This document shows, piece by piece, positions 16,117 to 24,441 of a DNA stretch of 64,000 bases. Every line of letters starts with the position of its first letter. Position 1 is the stretch's first letter. The stretch comes from Hufsiella ginkgonis (GTDB taxonomy: Bacteria; Bacteroidota; Bacteroidia; Sphingobacteriales; Sphingobacteriaceae), in contig NZ_WVHS01000002.1 of assembly GCF_009834915.1 (NCBI RefSeq), positions 434,001-498,000 of the forward strand, in the 5' to 3' direction. The translations under genes were made by a program, and so were the position numbers. The notes beneath the pieces were generated by a model, which was not told the DNA's origin, did not search any database, and worked only from the letters and a program-made list of their open reading frames with translations.

Positions 16117-16956
16117 ATGACGCTCCACACCATCGATACCGGATTCTTTAAACTCGACGGCGGCGCTATGTTCGGCGTAGTGCCGAAATCGATCTGGCAA
16201 AAAACCAACCCCGCCGACGAGAATAACCTTTGTACCTGGGCGATGCGCTGCCTGCTGATCGAAGACGACGATCGTTTGATCCTGGTCGATACCGGGATCG
16301 GTAATAAGCAAGACCCCAAATTCCTGGGCCATTATCACCTGCATGGTGAGGAGACGCTTGAAAACTCCCTCGCAGGACATGGATTTTCGCCGGCCGATAT
16401 CACCGACGTATTTCTTACCCATCTTCATTTCGACCATTGCGGCGGCGCCATCATCCGCGAAAACGACCAGCTTATTCCAGCCTTCCGCAATGCGGTATAC
16501 TGGACTAACGAAAAACATTGGAACTGGGCTACTAAACCTAACGACCGCGAAAAGGCTTCCTTCCTGGAAGAGAATATCCTGCCCATCCGCGAAAGCGGTA
16601 AACTTAAATTCGTCGAAGAAACCGGGCTTTTCTCTTTCAGCACTCATGTAAAAGTGCGCTTTGCTTATGGGCATACAGAGGCAATGATGCTTCCGCAGAT
16701 CAGTTATAAAGACAGAACGATCGTTTATATGGCCGATCTCCTCCCCTCTACGGGCCACCTGCCGCTGCCTTATGTAATGGCATATGATATGTTCCCCCTG
16801 CAAACACTCGACGAAAAAAGGCAATTCCTGGAAGAAGCGGTAGAAAACAATTATGTTCTTTTCCTGGAACACGACCCGGTTAATGAGTGCTGTACCCTTA
16901 CCCGGACCGAAAAAGGGATCAGGGCAGCAGAAACATTCAGGCTCGCCGACCTGTAA
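16117..16956 (+). CDS. MBL-fold metallo-hydrolase
   Basis: 279 aa metallo-beta-lactamase-fold protein with the dinuclear zinc motifs LTHLHFDHCGG (HxHxDH), the downstream His in GHTEAM, Asp in YMADLLPS, and LEHDPV. The layout resembles the lactonase-like/MBL hydrolases, but the substrate cannot be read from sequence. No signal peptide, so cytoplasmic. It starts 20 nt after gdx and is probably part of the lpdA-gdx transcript. Confidence 0.85.
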   Translation: MTLHTIDTGFFKLDGGAMFGVVPKSIWQKTNPADENNLCTWAMRCLLIEDDDRLILVDTGIGNKQDPKFLGHYHLHGEETLENSLAGHGFSPADITDVFLTHLHFDHCGGAIIRENDQLIPAFRNAVYWTNEKHWNWATKPNDREKASFLEENILPIRESGKLKFVEETGLFSFSTHVKVRFAYGHTEAMMLPQISYKDRTIVYMADLLPSTGHLPLPYVMAYDMFPLQTLDEKRQFLEEAVENNYVLFLEHDPVNECCTLTRTEKGIRAAETFRLADL

Positions 16957-17053
16957 ACGGTCATAGAACTATCAAACTCTGCGCTCTTTACTACGTGCGG
17001 ACACCCGCACAAAACAATTCGAAAGCGAGTAAGGTTCCTCTGTCAGAACAGCT

Positions 17054-17863
17054 ATGCTGATGAAGAGAATTATTCCGTTCCTGCTTTTTATCGTGGTGGC
17101 ATTAGCCGGCTGCGAAAAATTTGAATTCAGTCCCAATCAGAAATTCCATCAGAATACCCCCGAAAACCTCAACGCCATTAACATCGCGAGGTTACAATCG
17201 TCAGCGGGCGACGATACCGTCCGTTTTATCGTAAGCGGCGATCCACAGCGCGCTTACAACCAGGCCGAAGATTTTGTCGCTGCAATAAATAAATTAAAAG
17301 GTATCGACTTTGTTGTTGTCGACGGAGATCTCTCAGATTTCGGTTTACTGCAGGAGATGGAATGGGTACACGAAATATATGGTAAGTTAGTCGTCCCATA
17401 TGTCGCTGTTATTGGCAATCATGACCTGCAGGCCAGCGGCGAAGACATTTTCCGCCGGATGTACGGCCCTTTGAACTACAGCTTTATTTATGGCGGGATA
17501 AAATTCGTCTGCCACAATACCAACAGCCGCGAATACAACTTTAATCATGCCGTTCCTGATATCACCTGGCTAACCAACGAGTTCAAAGCTCAGCCGGGAG
17601 TTACGGCTTTTGTGGGCCTCGCACACGTACCTCCCACCGACCCCGATTTCGACCATGACCTCGAGTCAGCCTACCTCCATGCCATTAACTACTCGGGCAG
17701 CACATTGGGCTCTGTGTATGCCCATATCGATAAAGGAACGACCTGGTATCCCGACGACGGAGAAAGCCCGCCGGTTTACACTACCAATGCCATTGGCAAC
17801 CGCGAATGTATGCTTATAGAGATTACCCATGGAATACTTCACACCCGTACGATCAGTTTTTAA
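17054..17863 (+). CDS. Metallophosphoesterase lipoprotein
   Basis: 269 aa with a signal peptide and lipobox (VVALAGCEKF), then a calcineurin-like phosphoesterase domain: VSGDPQ replaces the usual DxH motif, then DGDLSD (GDxxD), GNHD and GLAHVPPTDPD near the C-terminus. The altered first motif could reduce metal binding. A second ATG at 17060 is an equally good start. Its last 35 nt overlap the next gene, so both are probably coupled. Exported and membrane-anchored; substrate unknown. Confidence 0.75.
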   Translation: MLMKRIIPFLLFIVVALAGCEKFEFSPNQKFHQNTPENLNAINIARLQSSAGDDTVRFIVSGDPQRAYNQAEDFVAAINKLKGIDFVVVDGDLSDFGLLQEMEWVHEIYGKLVVPYVAVIGNHDLQASGEDIFRRMYGPLNYSFIYGGIKFVCHNTNSREYNFNHAVPDITWLTNEFKAQPGVTAFVGLAHVPPTDPDFDHDLESAYLHAINYSGSTLGSVYAHIDKGTTWYPDDGESPPVYTTNAIGNRECMLIEITHGILHTRTISF

Positions 17864-18443
17864 AGCGGGCATTCTCCTTATCCTGCTTGCCTTCCCGTTT
17901 ACGGTGAAATCCCAGTTTCTTAAAACGGTTGCGCCCGATGCGGTAATCGCTCAATATGCGGGAAGCATCGGCTTTGGGAGCATTGGAGGTACTTATGATC
18001 TCTGGAAAGGAAAAGGGACTGCTGATCTCTTATACGGTTTCGTGCCCAAATCAAAAGGCGGCAGCCTGCACATCGCCACCGCGAAGTTTTCTTATCGCCC
18101 CTTCAGGATCAGAATAGGGGAAACAGCCACCATCTACCCCGCCAACCCGGGCGCGTTTTTTTCGTATCATTTCGGCAAGGAGTTCAATTTTTCTTGGAGC
18201 AGCGAACAGTATCCCAAAGGCTATTATTGGTGGTCGCCCGCGTTCCGGCCGCATTTGTCGTTAAGTAATGAAATCAGGTTCCATTCAGGCAAAACGCCTG
18301 CTAGTCACCGGATAAGAGAGGTTAGTGTTTACAATGAGTTCAACACCAACGACCTGTACCTGGTGAGCTGGGCAAAAAATCGTGAAAGCATCTCCGTTTT
18401 TGATGCCGTGAAAATGGGGTTCGGTGTAAGGGTCTACTTTTAA
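17829..18443 (+). CDS. Exported protein, predicted outer-membrane beta-barrel
   Basis: 204 aa, no family recognised. Signal peptide about residues 1-28 (FKAGILLILLAFPFTVKS-Q). The rest alternates aromatic and polar residues in strand-like stretches (FSYRPFRIRIG, FFSYHFGKEFNFSW, YYWWSPAFRPHLSL) and ends in VRVYF with C-terminal Phe, as outer-membrane barrels often do. The start overlaps the preceding phosphoesterase gene by 35 nt in another frame. The stop overlaps the convergent pspC-like gene by 4 nt. Confidence 0.65.
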   Translation: MEYFTPVRSVFKAGILLILLAFPFTVKSQFLKTVAPDAVIAQYAGSIGFGSIGGTYDLWKGKGTADLLYGFVPKSKGGSLHIATAKFSYRPFRIRIGETATIYPANPGAFFSYHFGKEFNFSWSSEQYPKGYYWWSPAFRPHLSLSNEIRFHSGKTPASHRIREVSVYNEFNTNDLYLVSWAKNRESISVFDAVKMGFGVRVYF

Positions 18444-18661
18444 AAATCCCAGGTGCGGGTGCGGATCCGTTTAATATAAGTACGGATGTCGAGCACGAAG
18501 GCTGCGAGGAAATAAAACACCAGGGGAAATCCCACAGCCAGGAAAGAAGAGTAGATAAAGAAAAGCCTGATCTTCGAAATCGACACGCTAAAACGCTCTC
18601 CAAGGTAAGCGCATACCCCAAAAGAGTATTTTTCAAAATATGTTAAGATGCGCTGTATCAT
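18440..18661 (-). CDS. PspC-domain small membrane protein
   Basis: 73 aa. The PspC core is visible: FGVCAYLGERFSVSISKIRLFF followed by one long hydrophobic segment (about 33-58). PspC proteins sit in the inner membrane and take part in envelope-stress responses in Proteobacteria, but the role in Bacteroidota is unclear. The ATG lies 29 nt inside the end of the DUF2851 gene, so translation is coupled. It is the last gene of the pyrF-DUF2851-pspC run. Confidence 0.8.
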   Translation of the reverse strand: MIQRILTYFEKYSFGVCAYLGERFSVSISKIRLFFIYSSFLAVGFPLVFYFLAAFVLDIRTYIKRIRTRTWDF

Positions 18662-19946
18662 TTAACCCGGTTTTTAGCAATTTAACTCCGATTCCACAAT
18701 TTAAGCATTTTTTTCTTTCGCAGTACATTTTTTGTAAATACAGTAAGGCCTGCGAAGTTCCTGCACTGGTGCATATCACGCCTTCTTTGGTAAAACGACG
18801 GATCACCTGGTTTGTTTCAGGCGGGAGATCTTCGAGCATCGATATCGCCTTATTGATAAACTCTTTACCTCCCACCAGCTTACCGTAGGTGAACAGGAAC
18901 GGCGCAACCGTATTGATGAGCAGTACATGAGCAGACTCCCTGCCCATTAACGGGGAGAACGGTGCTGCTTCATTTTTAAAATGGTAATGTGTTGCCCAGT
19001 AAGGGTTCACCTCCAGGTTCAGGAATCGCTTCTCGATCGTATTGCTGTTCAATGCTTTAACAAGCCCTGAAAACAGGTGCTGCGATTCCTGTACAAGGGC
19101 GGCAAATTGCGCCAGCCGAAGCGTAGGAAAATTCTGGGGCCGTAACCGTGAAAATTTCCATACGTAAACATCTATCGGCCGCAACCGGTATTTGCGCCGC
19201 AGGTAAGCGTACTCACTCACCAGCGCAGCCGGGTAAGCCTCTGTAAACTTCTCCCCGAGAAAGCCCGCCTGCCCGAACACGAGCGATTCTATCTGTATGG
19301 CATTGCCCTGGTGCCTCGAAAGCAGTTTAAGCGGCAGCGAACGGGCCAGCAATTCGAATGGAACGGCATTCGTTTTAAAGCCAAAATTACGCGCCAGCAT
19401 TACATAAAACGCATCTTCCCAGCTCCCTTTGTACTCCTGCAGTAAGGTGTCTATCAGCATTGCACGCTGTTCGAGCCTTTCTACCAGCATCCGGCTCAGC
19501 CACCCGGAAATATAGGGTTCTGCTACTGATGAGATATGCTTCTGGCATGGAATCCAGTTCATATTCTCCATGAGTTGCCGGTACCCGGAAATAACCCGTT
19601 CGGTGATGCGTTCCTTTAGTTCCAGCACGGGAATCTCTGTGCCATCCTCCCGGAATACCTTTCGATCGTGCTCGTAAACCACGTGAAGGATCACGTTACC
19701 ATAACGCTTGTCGCTGGTATGGTCATGGCGTTCCCAATCAGAAGATCGTAAATGGAGCTCTATATTGCCGGCCCATAGCGTGCCGCCGATCCTGACCCTG
19801 GCGTTGTCGAAATCCGGACCGGCATCCTGATTGATGGTTCCGGGCGAGATGAGTTCGATCGCTTCACCGGCCGAAGTAGTGAGGCCGCCCAGGCGGAACA
19901 ACCCAAACTGCCAGGTAAACTGTAACAATTCCTCGGTAAATAACAT
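18633..19946 (-). CDS. DUF2851 family protein
   Basis: 437 aa, a conserved Bacteroidota protein of unknown function. Marks include TEELLQFTWQFGLF at the start, INQDAGPDFDNARVRIGG and GNIELHLRSSDWERHDH (with conserved acidic/His residues that could be an active site), and C-terminal CxxxxCLNCGIG. No signal peptide or membrane segment. ATG 19946 was chosen because the family begins MLFTEELLQ; 5 more upstream codons are open. Transcribed after pyrF (32 nt gap) and before pspC. Confidence 0.85.
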   Translation of the reverse strand: MLFTEELLQFTWQFGLFRLGGLTTSAGEAIELISPGTINQDAGPDFDNARVRIGGTLWAGNIELHLRSSDWERHDHTSDKRYGNVILHVVYEHDRKVFREDGTEIPVLELKERITERVISGYRQLMENMNWIPCQKHISSVAEPYISGWLSRMLVERLEQRAMLIDTLLQEYKGSWEDAFYVMLARNFGFKTNAVPFELLARSLPLKLLSRHQGNAIQIESLVFGQAGFLGEKFTEAYPAALVSEYAYLRRKYRLRPIDVYVWKFSRLRPQNFPTLRLAQFAALVQESQHLFSGLVKALNSNTIEKRFLNLEVNPYWATHYHFKNEAAPFSPLMGRESAHVLLINTVAPFLFTYGKLVGGKEFINKAISMLEDLPPETNQVIRRFTKEGVICTSAGTSQALLYLQKMYCERKKCLNCGIGVKLLKTGLNDTAHLNIF

Positions 19947-19978
19947 GCGTAAATTTACCAAAGAAATAATAAATTAAC

Positions 19979-20812
19979 TCAATAGAAATTAAATTTATTT
20001 AATTCTACTTCCATCTCTTTCTGTAAACGCATCGCTTCTTCTCTTGCCTTCACGGCGAAATCCTCACCGCCGGAAGCATAAATAATTGCGCGCGATGAGT
20101 TCACGAGTAACCCGCAATCGCGGTTAAGCCCATAGCGGCAAACGTCCTGCAGGCTTCCGCCCTGGGCGCCCACGCCGGGAACCAGGAGAAAATTATCGGG
20201 GGCATGTTTCCTGATAGTAAGGAATGCCTCTCCCCTGGTTGCGCCTACCACGTACATCAACCGGTCGGCATCTGCCCAAGTATTGGCTGTTCTTATAACT
20301 GATTCGAACAGGCTCTCATTTTGCCCGTTTTTAATGTTCTGAAAATCAGCACTGCCCTCATTAGAAGTCAACGCCAGCAAGATCACCCATTTATCCCGGA
20401 ACCTGAGGAACGGCTTTACAGAGTCGCTGCCCATATAGGGCGCAACGGTTACCGAATCGAAGTTCATACCTGATGCTTCCGGGTCGAAAAACGCCCGGGC
20501 GTACATTTCGGAGGTGTTGCCGATATCGCCCCGCTTGGCATCTGCAATACCCAAGCATTCTTTTGGGATATAGTTGCTGGTAGCTACCAGGCTCTGCCAT
20601 CCGGCGATGCCCCTCGATTCATAAAAAGCCGTATTGATCTTGTAGGAAACGCAGAGATCATGCGTTGCATCGATGATCATTTTATTAAATTCAAAAACCG
20701 GATCAGATTTTTCAAGCAAAAAACGCGGGATTTTGTTAATGTCGGTATCAAGCCCAACACACAGGAAGGATCGCTTGGTTTTTATCTGCTCAATAAGGGT
20801 GTTGCGATTCAT
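19979..20812 (-). CDS. pyrF: Orotidine-5'-phosphate decarboxylase (type 2)
   Basis: 277 aa. Converts OMP to UMP. Visible motifs: [13 protein letters not shown] near the N-terminus, the catalytic [19 protein letters not shown] (lysine between aspartates), the phosphate-binding VGATRGEAF and [13 protein letters not shown]. The length and layout match the longer type 2 enzyme. ATG 20812 ([11 protein letters not shown]) fits the family; the open frame 9 codons upstream was judged non-coding. Divergent from rho across a 237-nt region. Confidence 0.95.
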   Translation of the reverse strand: MNRNTLIEQIKTKRSFLCVGLDTDINKIPRFLLEKSDPVFEFNKMIIDATHDLCVSYKINTAFYESRGIAGWQSLVATSNYIPKECLGIADAKRGDIGNTSEMYARAFFDPEASGMNFDSVTVAPYMGSDSVKPFLRFRDKWVILLALTSNEGSADFQNIKNGQNESLFESVIRTANTWADADRLMYVVGATRGEAFLTIRKHAPDNFLLVPGVGAQGGSLQDVCRYGLNRDCGLLVNSSRAIIYASGGEDFAVKAREEAMRLQKEMEVELNKFNFY

Positions 20813-21049
20813 GCGTTCGATGTGCGGCGAAATTAGCAAAATGAGTAGCTGGCATGAATTTTTTTTTAAAGTTTTTGATTTTTAAATTTTATTGCAGTAC
20901 AATTGTAACGATATCTCAATTTGCCCTGCACGACAGGAAATCATCAAAACTTCTTAATCAAGCGTGGATATAAGCAACCATGTTGAGTCTGTAGCGACCG
21001 GGCGAGTTTCATTAAATAATAAATCCTATCAATAATTCAACATATTTTG

Positions 21050-22720
21050 ATGTTAACAAGTAATGAATTGAACGACAAGCTCGTATCGGAGCTGCGTGAA
21101 ATTGCGAAGTCTTTTGGTATAGCCGATACAGATGCGCTGCGAAAACAGGAGCTGATCAATAGGATCACCGAACACCAAAGCGCCCCGCCTGCCGCGGCTG
21201 CACCTGAGCCGGAACTGGTTTCCGCGGGCGCGGAACCGGCGGTTGAAGCGAAGCCACGCAAACGCACACGTTCAGTAAAGGCGAAAGAGGATGCGCATGC
21301 ACCCGATACCCGGGTAGCAGACAGCGACCTCTTCGACCCGCCTGCTGAGGCTCCCCGCACCGGGGAACCTGTGAAAACAGAAGCCCCTCCTGCCGAACCG
21401 GTTGAGCCCGTCAGCGTGGAAACCCCCGCCCAGCCTGTGACCAAACCGGAAAAAGCCCCTTCAGAAAGTAAAACAACGCGTTTCGAACGCAAGAACCAGG
21501 GAAACCAGAACCAGGGAAACCAGAACTCAAATCAGCATACGCAGCCACCAGCGCCTAAAACACCGGTGGAACCTAAAGCGCCTGAGCCGGTGGTAAACCT
21601 CGATTTCGATAACGTGATCGTAAATGAAGGCATCCTGGAGATCATGCCCGATGGCTATGGTTTCCTGCGGTCTTCTGACTATAATTATCTTACTTCTCCC
21701 GACGACATTTACGTATCACAATCGCAGATCAAGCTCTTCGGCCTGAAAACGGGCGATACGGTCCGCGGGAGTATCCGTCCTCCCAAAGAGGGGGAGAAAT
21801 ATTTTCCGCTGGTGCGCGTAGAAGCCATTAACGGACGGATCCCTGCCGATGTAAGGGACCGCGTTCCTTTCGACTTCCTTACCCCGCTGTTCCCCACCGA
21901 AAGGCTAAACCTTTTTACCGGGCCGGGCAATAATTCTACCAGGATCATCGACCTCTTTACCCCGATCGGCAAAGGCCAGCGCGGATTGATCGTAGCGCAG
22001 CCTAAAACGGGTAAGACCATGCTGCTTAAGGATGTAGCGAACGCGATCGCAAAGAATCACCCGGAAGTATACCTGATCATCCTGCTGATCGATGAACGCC
22101 CGGAAGAGGTGACCGATATGGCACGCAGCGTACGCGCCGAAGTGGTATCATCTACCTTTGATGAACCGGCAGAGCGCCATGTAAAGATCGCCAATATCGT
22201 ACTCGAGAAGGCAAAACGCATGGTAGAATGCGGCCACGACGTTGTGATCCTGCTCGACTCGATCACCAGGCTGGCACGTGCCTATAACACTGTTGCTCCC
22301 GCTTCCGGAAAGATCCTTTCGGGTGGCGTGGACGCCAATGCGCTTCATAAACCAAAACGCTTTTTCGGCGCCGCCCGGAATATCGAAGACGGCGGCTCGC
22401 TTACCATCCTTGCCACTGCCCTTACAGACACGGGATCTAAAATGGACGAGGTGATCTTCGAGGAATTTAAAGGCACCGGTAACATGGAGCTCCAGCTCGA
22501 CCGCAAGCTTTCTAACAAAAGGGTATTCCCGGCCATCGATCTTACGGCTTCGAGTACGCGCCGCGACGACCTGCTGCATGATAAAGAGACGCTTCAGCGT
22601 ATCTGGATCCTTCGTAACCACCTTGCCGATATGAATTCGCAGGAAGCGATGGAATTTTTGCAAGGTCAAATGAGAGGCACCAAAACCAACGAAGAGTTCT
22701 TGATATCCATGAATAGTTAA
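21050..22720 (+). CDS. rho: Transcription termination factor Rho
   Basis: 556 aa hexameric RNA helicase. Rho_N-like helical region (residues 1-43), an acidic Pro/Ala-rich insert typical of Bacteroidota Rho (about 44-180) with a Gln/Asn-rich patch at about 149-164, RNA-binding cold-shock fold ([20 protein letters not shown]), Walker [13 protein letters not shown], Walker [18 protein letters not shown]-loop [22 protein letters not shown] (shown in part). The Q/N patch is encoded by two perfect 15-bp repeats (21494-21523). ATG 21050 follows an in-frame TTG at 21047 and fits the family better. pssA follows after 17 nt. Confidence 0.97.
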   Translation: MLTSNELNDKLVSELREIAKSFGIADTDALRKQELINRITEHQSAPPAAAAPEPELVSAGAEPAVEAKPRKRTRSVKAKEDAHAPDTRVADSDLFDPPAEAPRTGEPVKTEAPPAEPVEPVSVETPAQPVTKPEKAPSESKTTRFERKNQGNQNQGNQNSNQHTQPPAPKTPVEPKAPEPVVNLDFDNVIVNEGILEIMPDGYGFLRSSDYNYLTSPDDIYVSQSQIKLFGLKTGDTVRGSIRPPKEGEKYFPLVRVEAINGRIPADVRDRVPFDFLTPLFPTERLNLFTGPGNNSTRIIDLFTPIGKGQRGLIVAQPKTGKTMLLKDVANAIAKNHPEVYLIILLIDERPEEVTDMARSVRAEVVSSTFDEPAERHVKIANIVLEKAKRMVECGHDVVILLDSITRLARAYNTVAPASGKILSGGVDANALHKPKRFFGAARNIEDGGSLTILATALTDTGSKMDEVIFEEFKGTGNMELQLDRKLSNKRVFPAIDLTASSTRRDDLLHDKETLQRIWILRNHLADMNSQEAMEFLQGQMRGTKTNEEFLISMNS

Positions 22721-22737
22721 GATCGCCTTAGATATCC

Positions 22738-23433
22738 ATGAAGAAACACGTTCCCAACGCGCTAAGCTGCCTCAATCTTTTCAGCGGTTGTGTAGGTATT
22801 GTACTGGCATTCCAGGACCAATTGGTTTATGCGGGCTTTATTATCATCCTGGCAACGATCATCGACTTCTTCGACGGGTTAACGGCCCGTCTTCTAAAAG
22901 CCTATTCAGAAACCGGGGAACAGTTGGATTCCCTGGCAGATATCGTGAGCTTCGGCATCCTGCCATCAGTGATCATTTACCAGCTGTTTCTTCGCTCGCC
23001 TTCATTGGGTACCGTAAGCACGTTTCTCAATTTCTCTGCGTTCCTCATTGCGGTGTTTTCCGCGTTACGGCTGGCGAAATTCAATATCGATCCGCGGCAA
23101 ACAGATAACTTTATCGGCTTGCCTACACCGGCGAACGCGCTGGTGATCGCTTCCCTACCCGGAATCTCTGAGGCGAACGTCACGCTTTCAAACTATATCC
23201 TGAATCCCTTCTTCCTGTTTGTGTTTACGCTGGGCATGGGGTTATTGCTGATCGCCGAGATCCCGCTCATGTCCCTGAAGTTCAGAAGTAAGAAACTGGA
23301 CGATAATCTTTTCCGGTATATTTTGCTGATATCCGGGTCGATACTGATCCTTATCTTTAAATTCACGGCATTCCCGATGATATTCTTCATCTACGTAGGA
23401 TTGTCGCTCGTTCAGTTTAAAGTAGTAAAGTAA
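22738..23433 (+). CDS. pssA: CDP-diacylglycerol--serine O-phosphatidyltransferase
   Basis: 231 aa membrane enzyme of the CDP-alcohol phosphatidyltransferase family. It joins CDP-diacylglycerol and serine to give phosphatidylserine, the precursor of phosphatidylethanolamine. The active-site motif D-G-x2-A-R-x8-G-x3-D-x3-D is present as FDGLTARLLKAYSETGEQLD(SLAD), and about six to seven membrane helices follow the family layout. Starts 17 nt after rho, so probably co-transcribed. No psd gene is in the window. Confidence 0.94.
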   Translation: MKKHVPNALSCLNLFSGCVGIVLAFQDQLVYAGFIIILATIIDFFDGLTARLLKAYSETGEQLDSLADIVSFGILPSVIIYQLFLRSPSLGTVSTFLNFSAFLIAVFSALRLAKFNIDPRQTDNFIGLPTPANALVIASLPGISEANVTLSNYILNPFFLFVFTLGMGLLLIAEIPLMSLKFRSKKLDDNLFRYILLISGSILILIFKFTAFPMIFFIYVGLSLVQFKVVK

Positions 23434-23468
23434 AGGAGAAAATAACAAAAAAATCGCCGGAATATCGG

Positions 23469-23855
23469 TCAGATTTGGCTAAGCAGCTCTTTCTTATACT
23501 TTTCGAGCTTTATGAAAAGCTGATCACAGGTTTTGATCAGCGATTGGTAGGCCGGTTCGATCGTTCCGAGATTCTCCCCCATCCTTGCATTCTTTTCTAA
23601 TACCTGCATTTCCTCGCGGGCATGGTCCACCCCCATAAACGCCAGGGTTGGCTTGATCTTATGTGCCGCTTCGGCCACCTGCTTCCAGTCGCTTTCTTGT
23701 ATCGCCTCAGAAAGCTGCTGGAAGTAGATTGGGGTCTGCTCCAGAAAAATATCGATCATCTCTACCATGAACTCCACATTTCCACCAGAAATATCATTTA
23801 AATAAGATAAATCCAGTTCGGATCCCTGGCCGGCGTTATTGCTTTCTTCAAACAT
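23469..23855 (-). CDS. HPt (histidine phosphotransfer) domain protein
   Basis: 128 aa, a free-standing four-helix HPt domain with the phospho-histidine motif AEAAHKIKPTLAFMG (H65). N-terminal LSYLNDISGGNVEFMVEMIDIFLEQTP is typical of the fold. It could relay phosphate between a hybrid kinase (such as that at 59515) and a response regulator, but no partner is adjacent. It lies 12 nt downstream of folK, an unrelated gene, and converges with pssA. Confidence 0.88.
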   Translation of the reverse strand: MFEESNNAGQGSELDLSYLNDISGGNVEFMVEMIDIFLEQTPIYFQQLSEAIQESDWKQVAEAAHKIKPTLAFMGVDHAREEMQVLEKNARMGENLGTIEPAYQSLIKTCDQLFIKLEKYKKELLSQI

Positions 23856-23867
23856 AATGGGTGCAAT

Positions 23868-24353
23868 TTAATGGTTTATCTTTTTTACCGCCAATTTATC
23901 AGAAGAATTTTCAATTATTTCTTCGATGCTCAAATGTAATGCCGGATGTACCAGGCCGGGAGAAAGTTCGGCGAGCGGCACCAGCGTAAAATTGCGGAGA
24001 TGGAGCTGCGGATGCGGTATTACGAGGTCAGGCGTATCAATGATTTCGGCGCCATAAAACAGGATATCGATGTCGATCGTTCTCGAATCCCATTTCTGGC
24101 TGCGCTCACGTCCCAACAGCTGCTCGATGTGCAGCACCTCGCGCAGGACCTCTTCCGCGGAAAGCGCGCTGTTTACGACGATCACCTGGTTGATGAACTC
24201 CGGCTGATCCGTTTTTCCCCACGACTCGGTGCTGTACAAAGAAGATTCCGTTGCTATTTCGCCTATCTTATGAGCGATATGCAGGCGGGCTTGCTGCAGG
24301 TAGGATTCGCGGTTACCCAGGTTACTTCCCAGGAGCAGGTAAACAAGTTCCAT
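23868..24353 (-). CDS. folK: 2-amino-4-hydroxy-6-hydroxymethyldihydropteridine diphosphokinase (HPPK)
   Basis: 161 aa. Transfers pyrophosphate from ATP to hydroxymethyl-dihydropterin in folate synthesis. The N-terminal YLLLGSNLGNRESYLQQA, the PS00794-type motif RTIDIDILFYG with paired metal-binding aspartates, and IPHPQLHLRNFTLVPLAEL mark the family. Length is normal. It heads a two-gene run with the HPt protein and is divergent from sppA. Confidence 0.96.
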   Translation of the reverse strand: MELVYLLLGSNLGNRESYLQQARLHIAHKIGEIATESSLYSTESWGKTDQPEFINQVIVVNSALSAEEVLREVLHIEQLLGRERSQKWDSRTIDIDILFYGAEIIDTPDLVIPHPQLHLRNFTLVPLAELSPGLVHPALHLSIEEIIENSSDKLAVKKINH

Positions 24354-24441
24354 GAACAGTTAATATTTTGCAATGTTATGAAACTTATCCCACCTTCGAG
24401 GGTCTAAATTAGTATTATTGTAATGTACTAATTCACCTTTG

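Noticed and set aside
16105-16872. 255-codon open frame on the minus strand
   Set aside because: Lies entirely opposite the MBL-fold hydrolase, which has all zinc motifs.
16994-17015. Small GTGCGG/CCGCAC hairpin before the phosphoesterase lipoprotein gene
   Set aside because: Six-bp stem without a T run; too weak for a terminator call.
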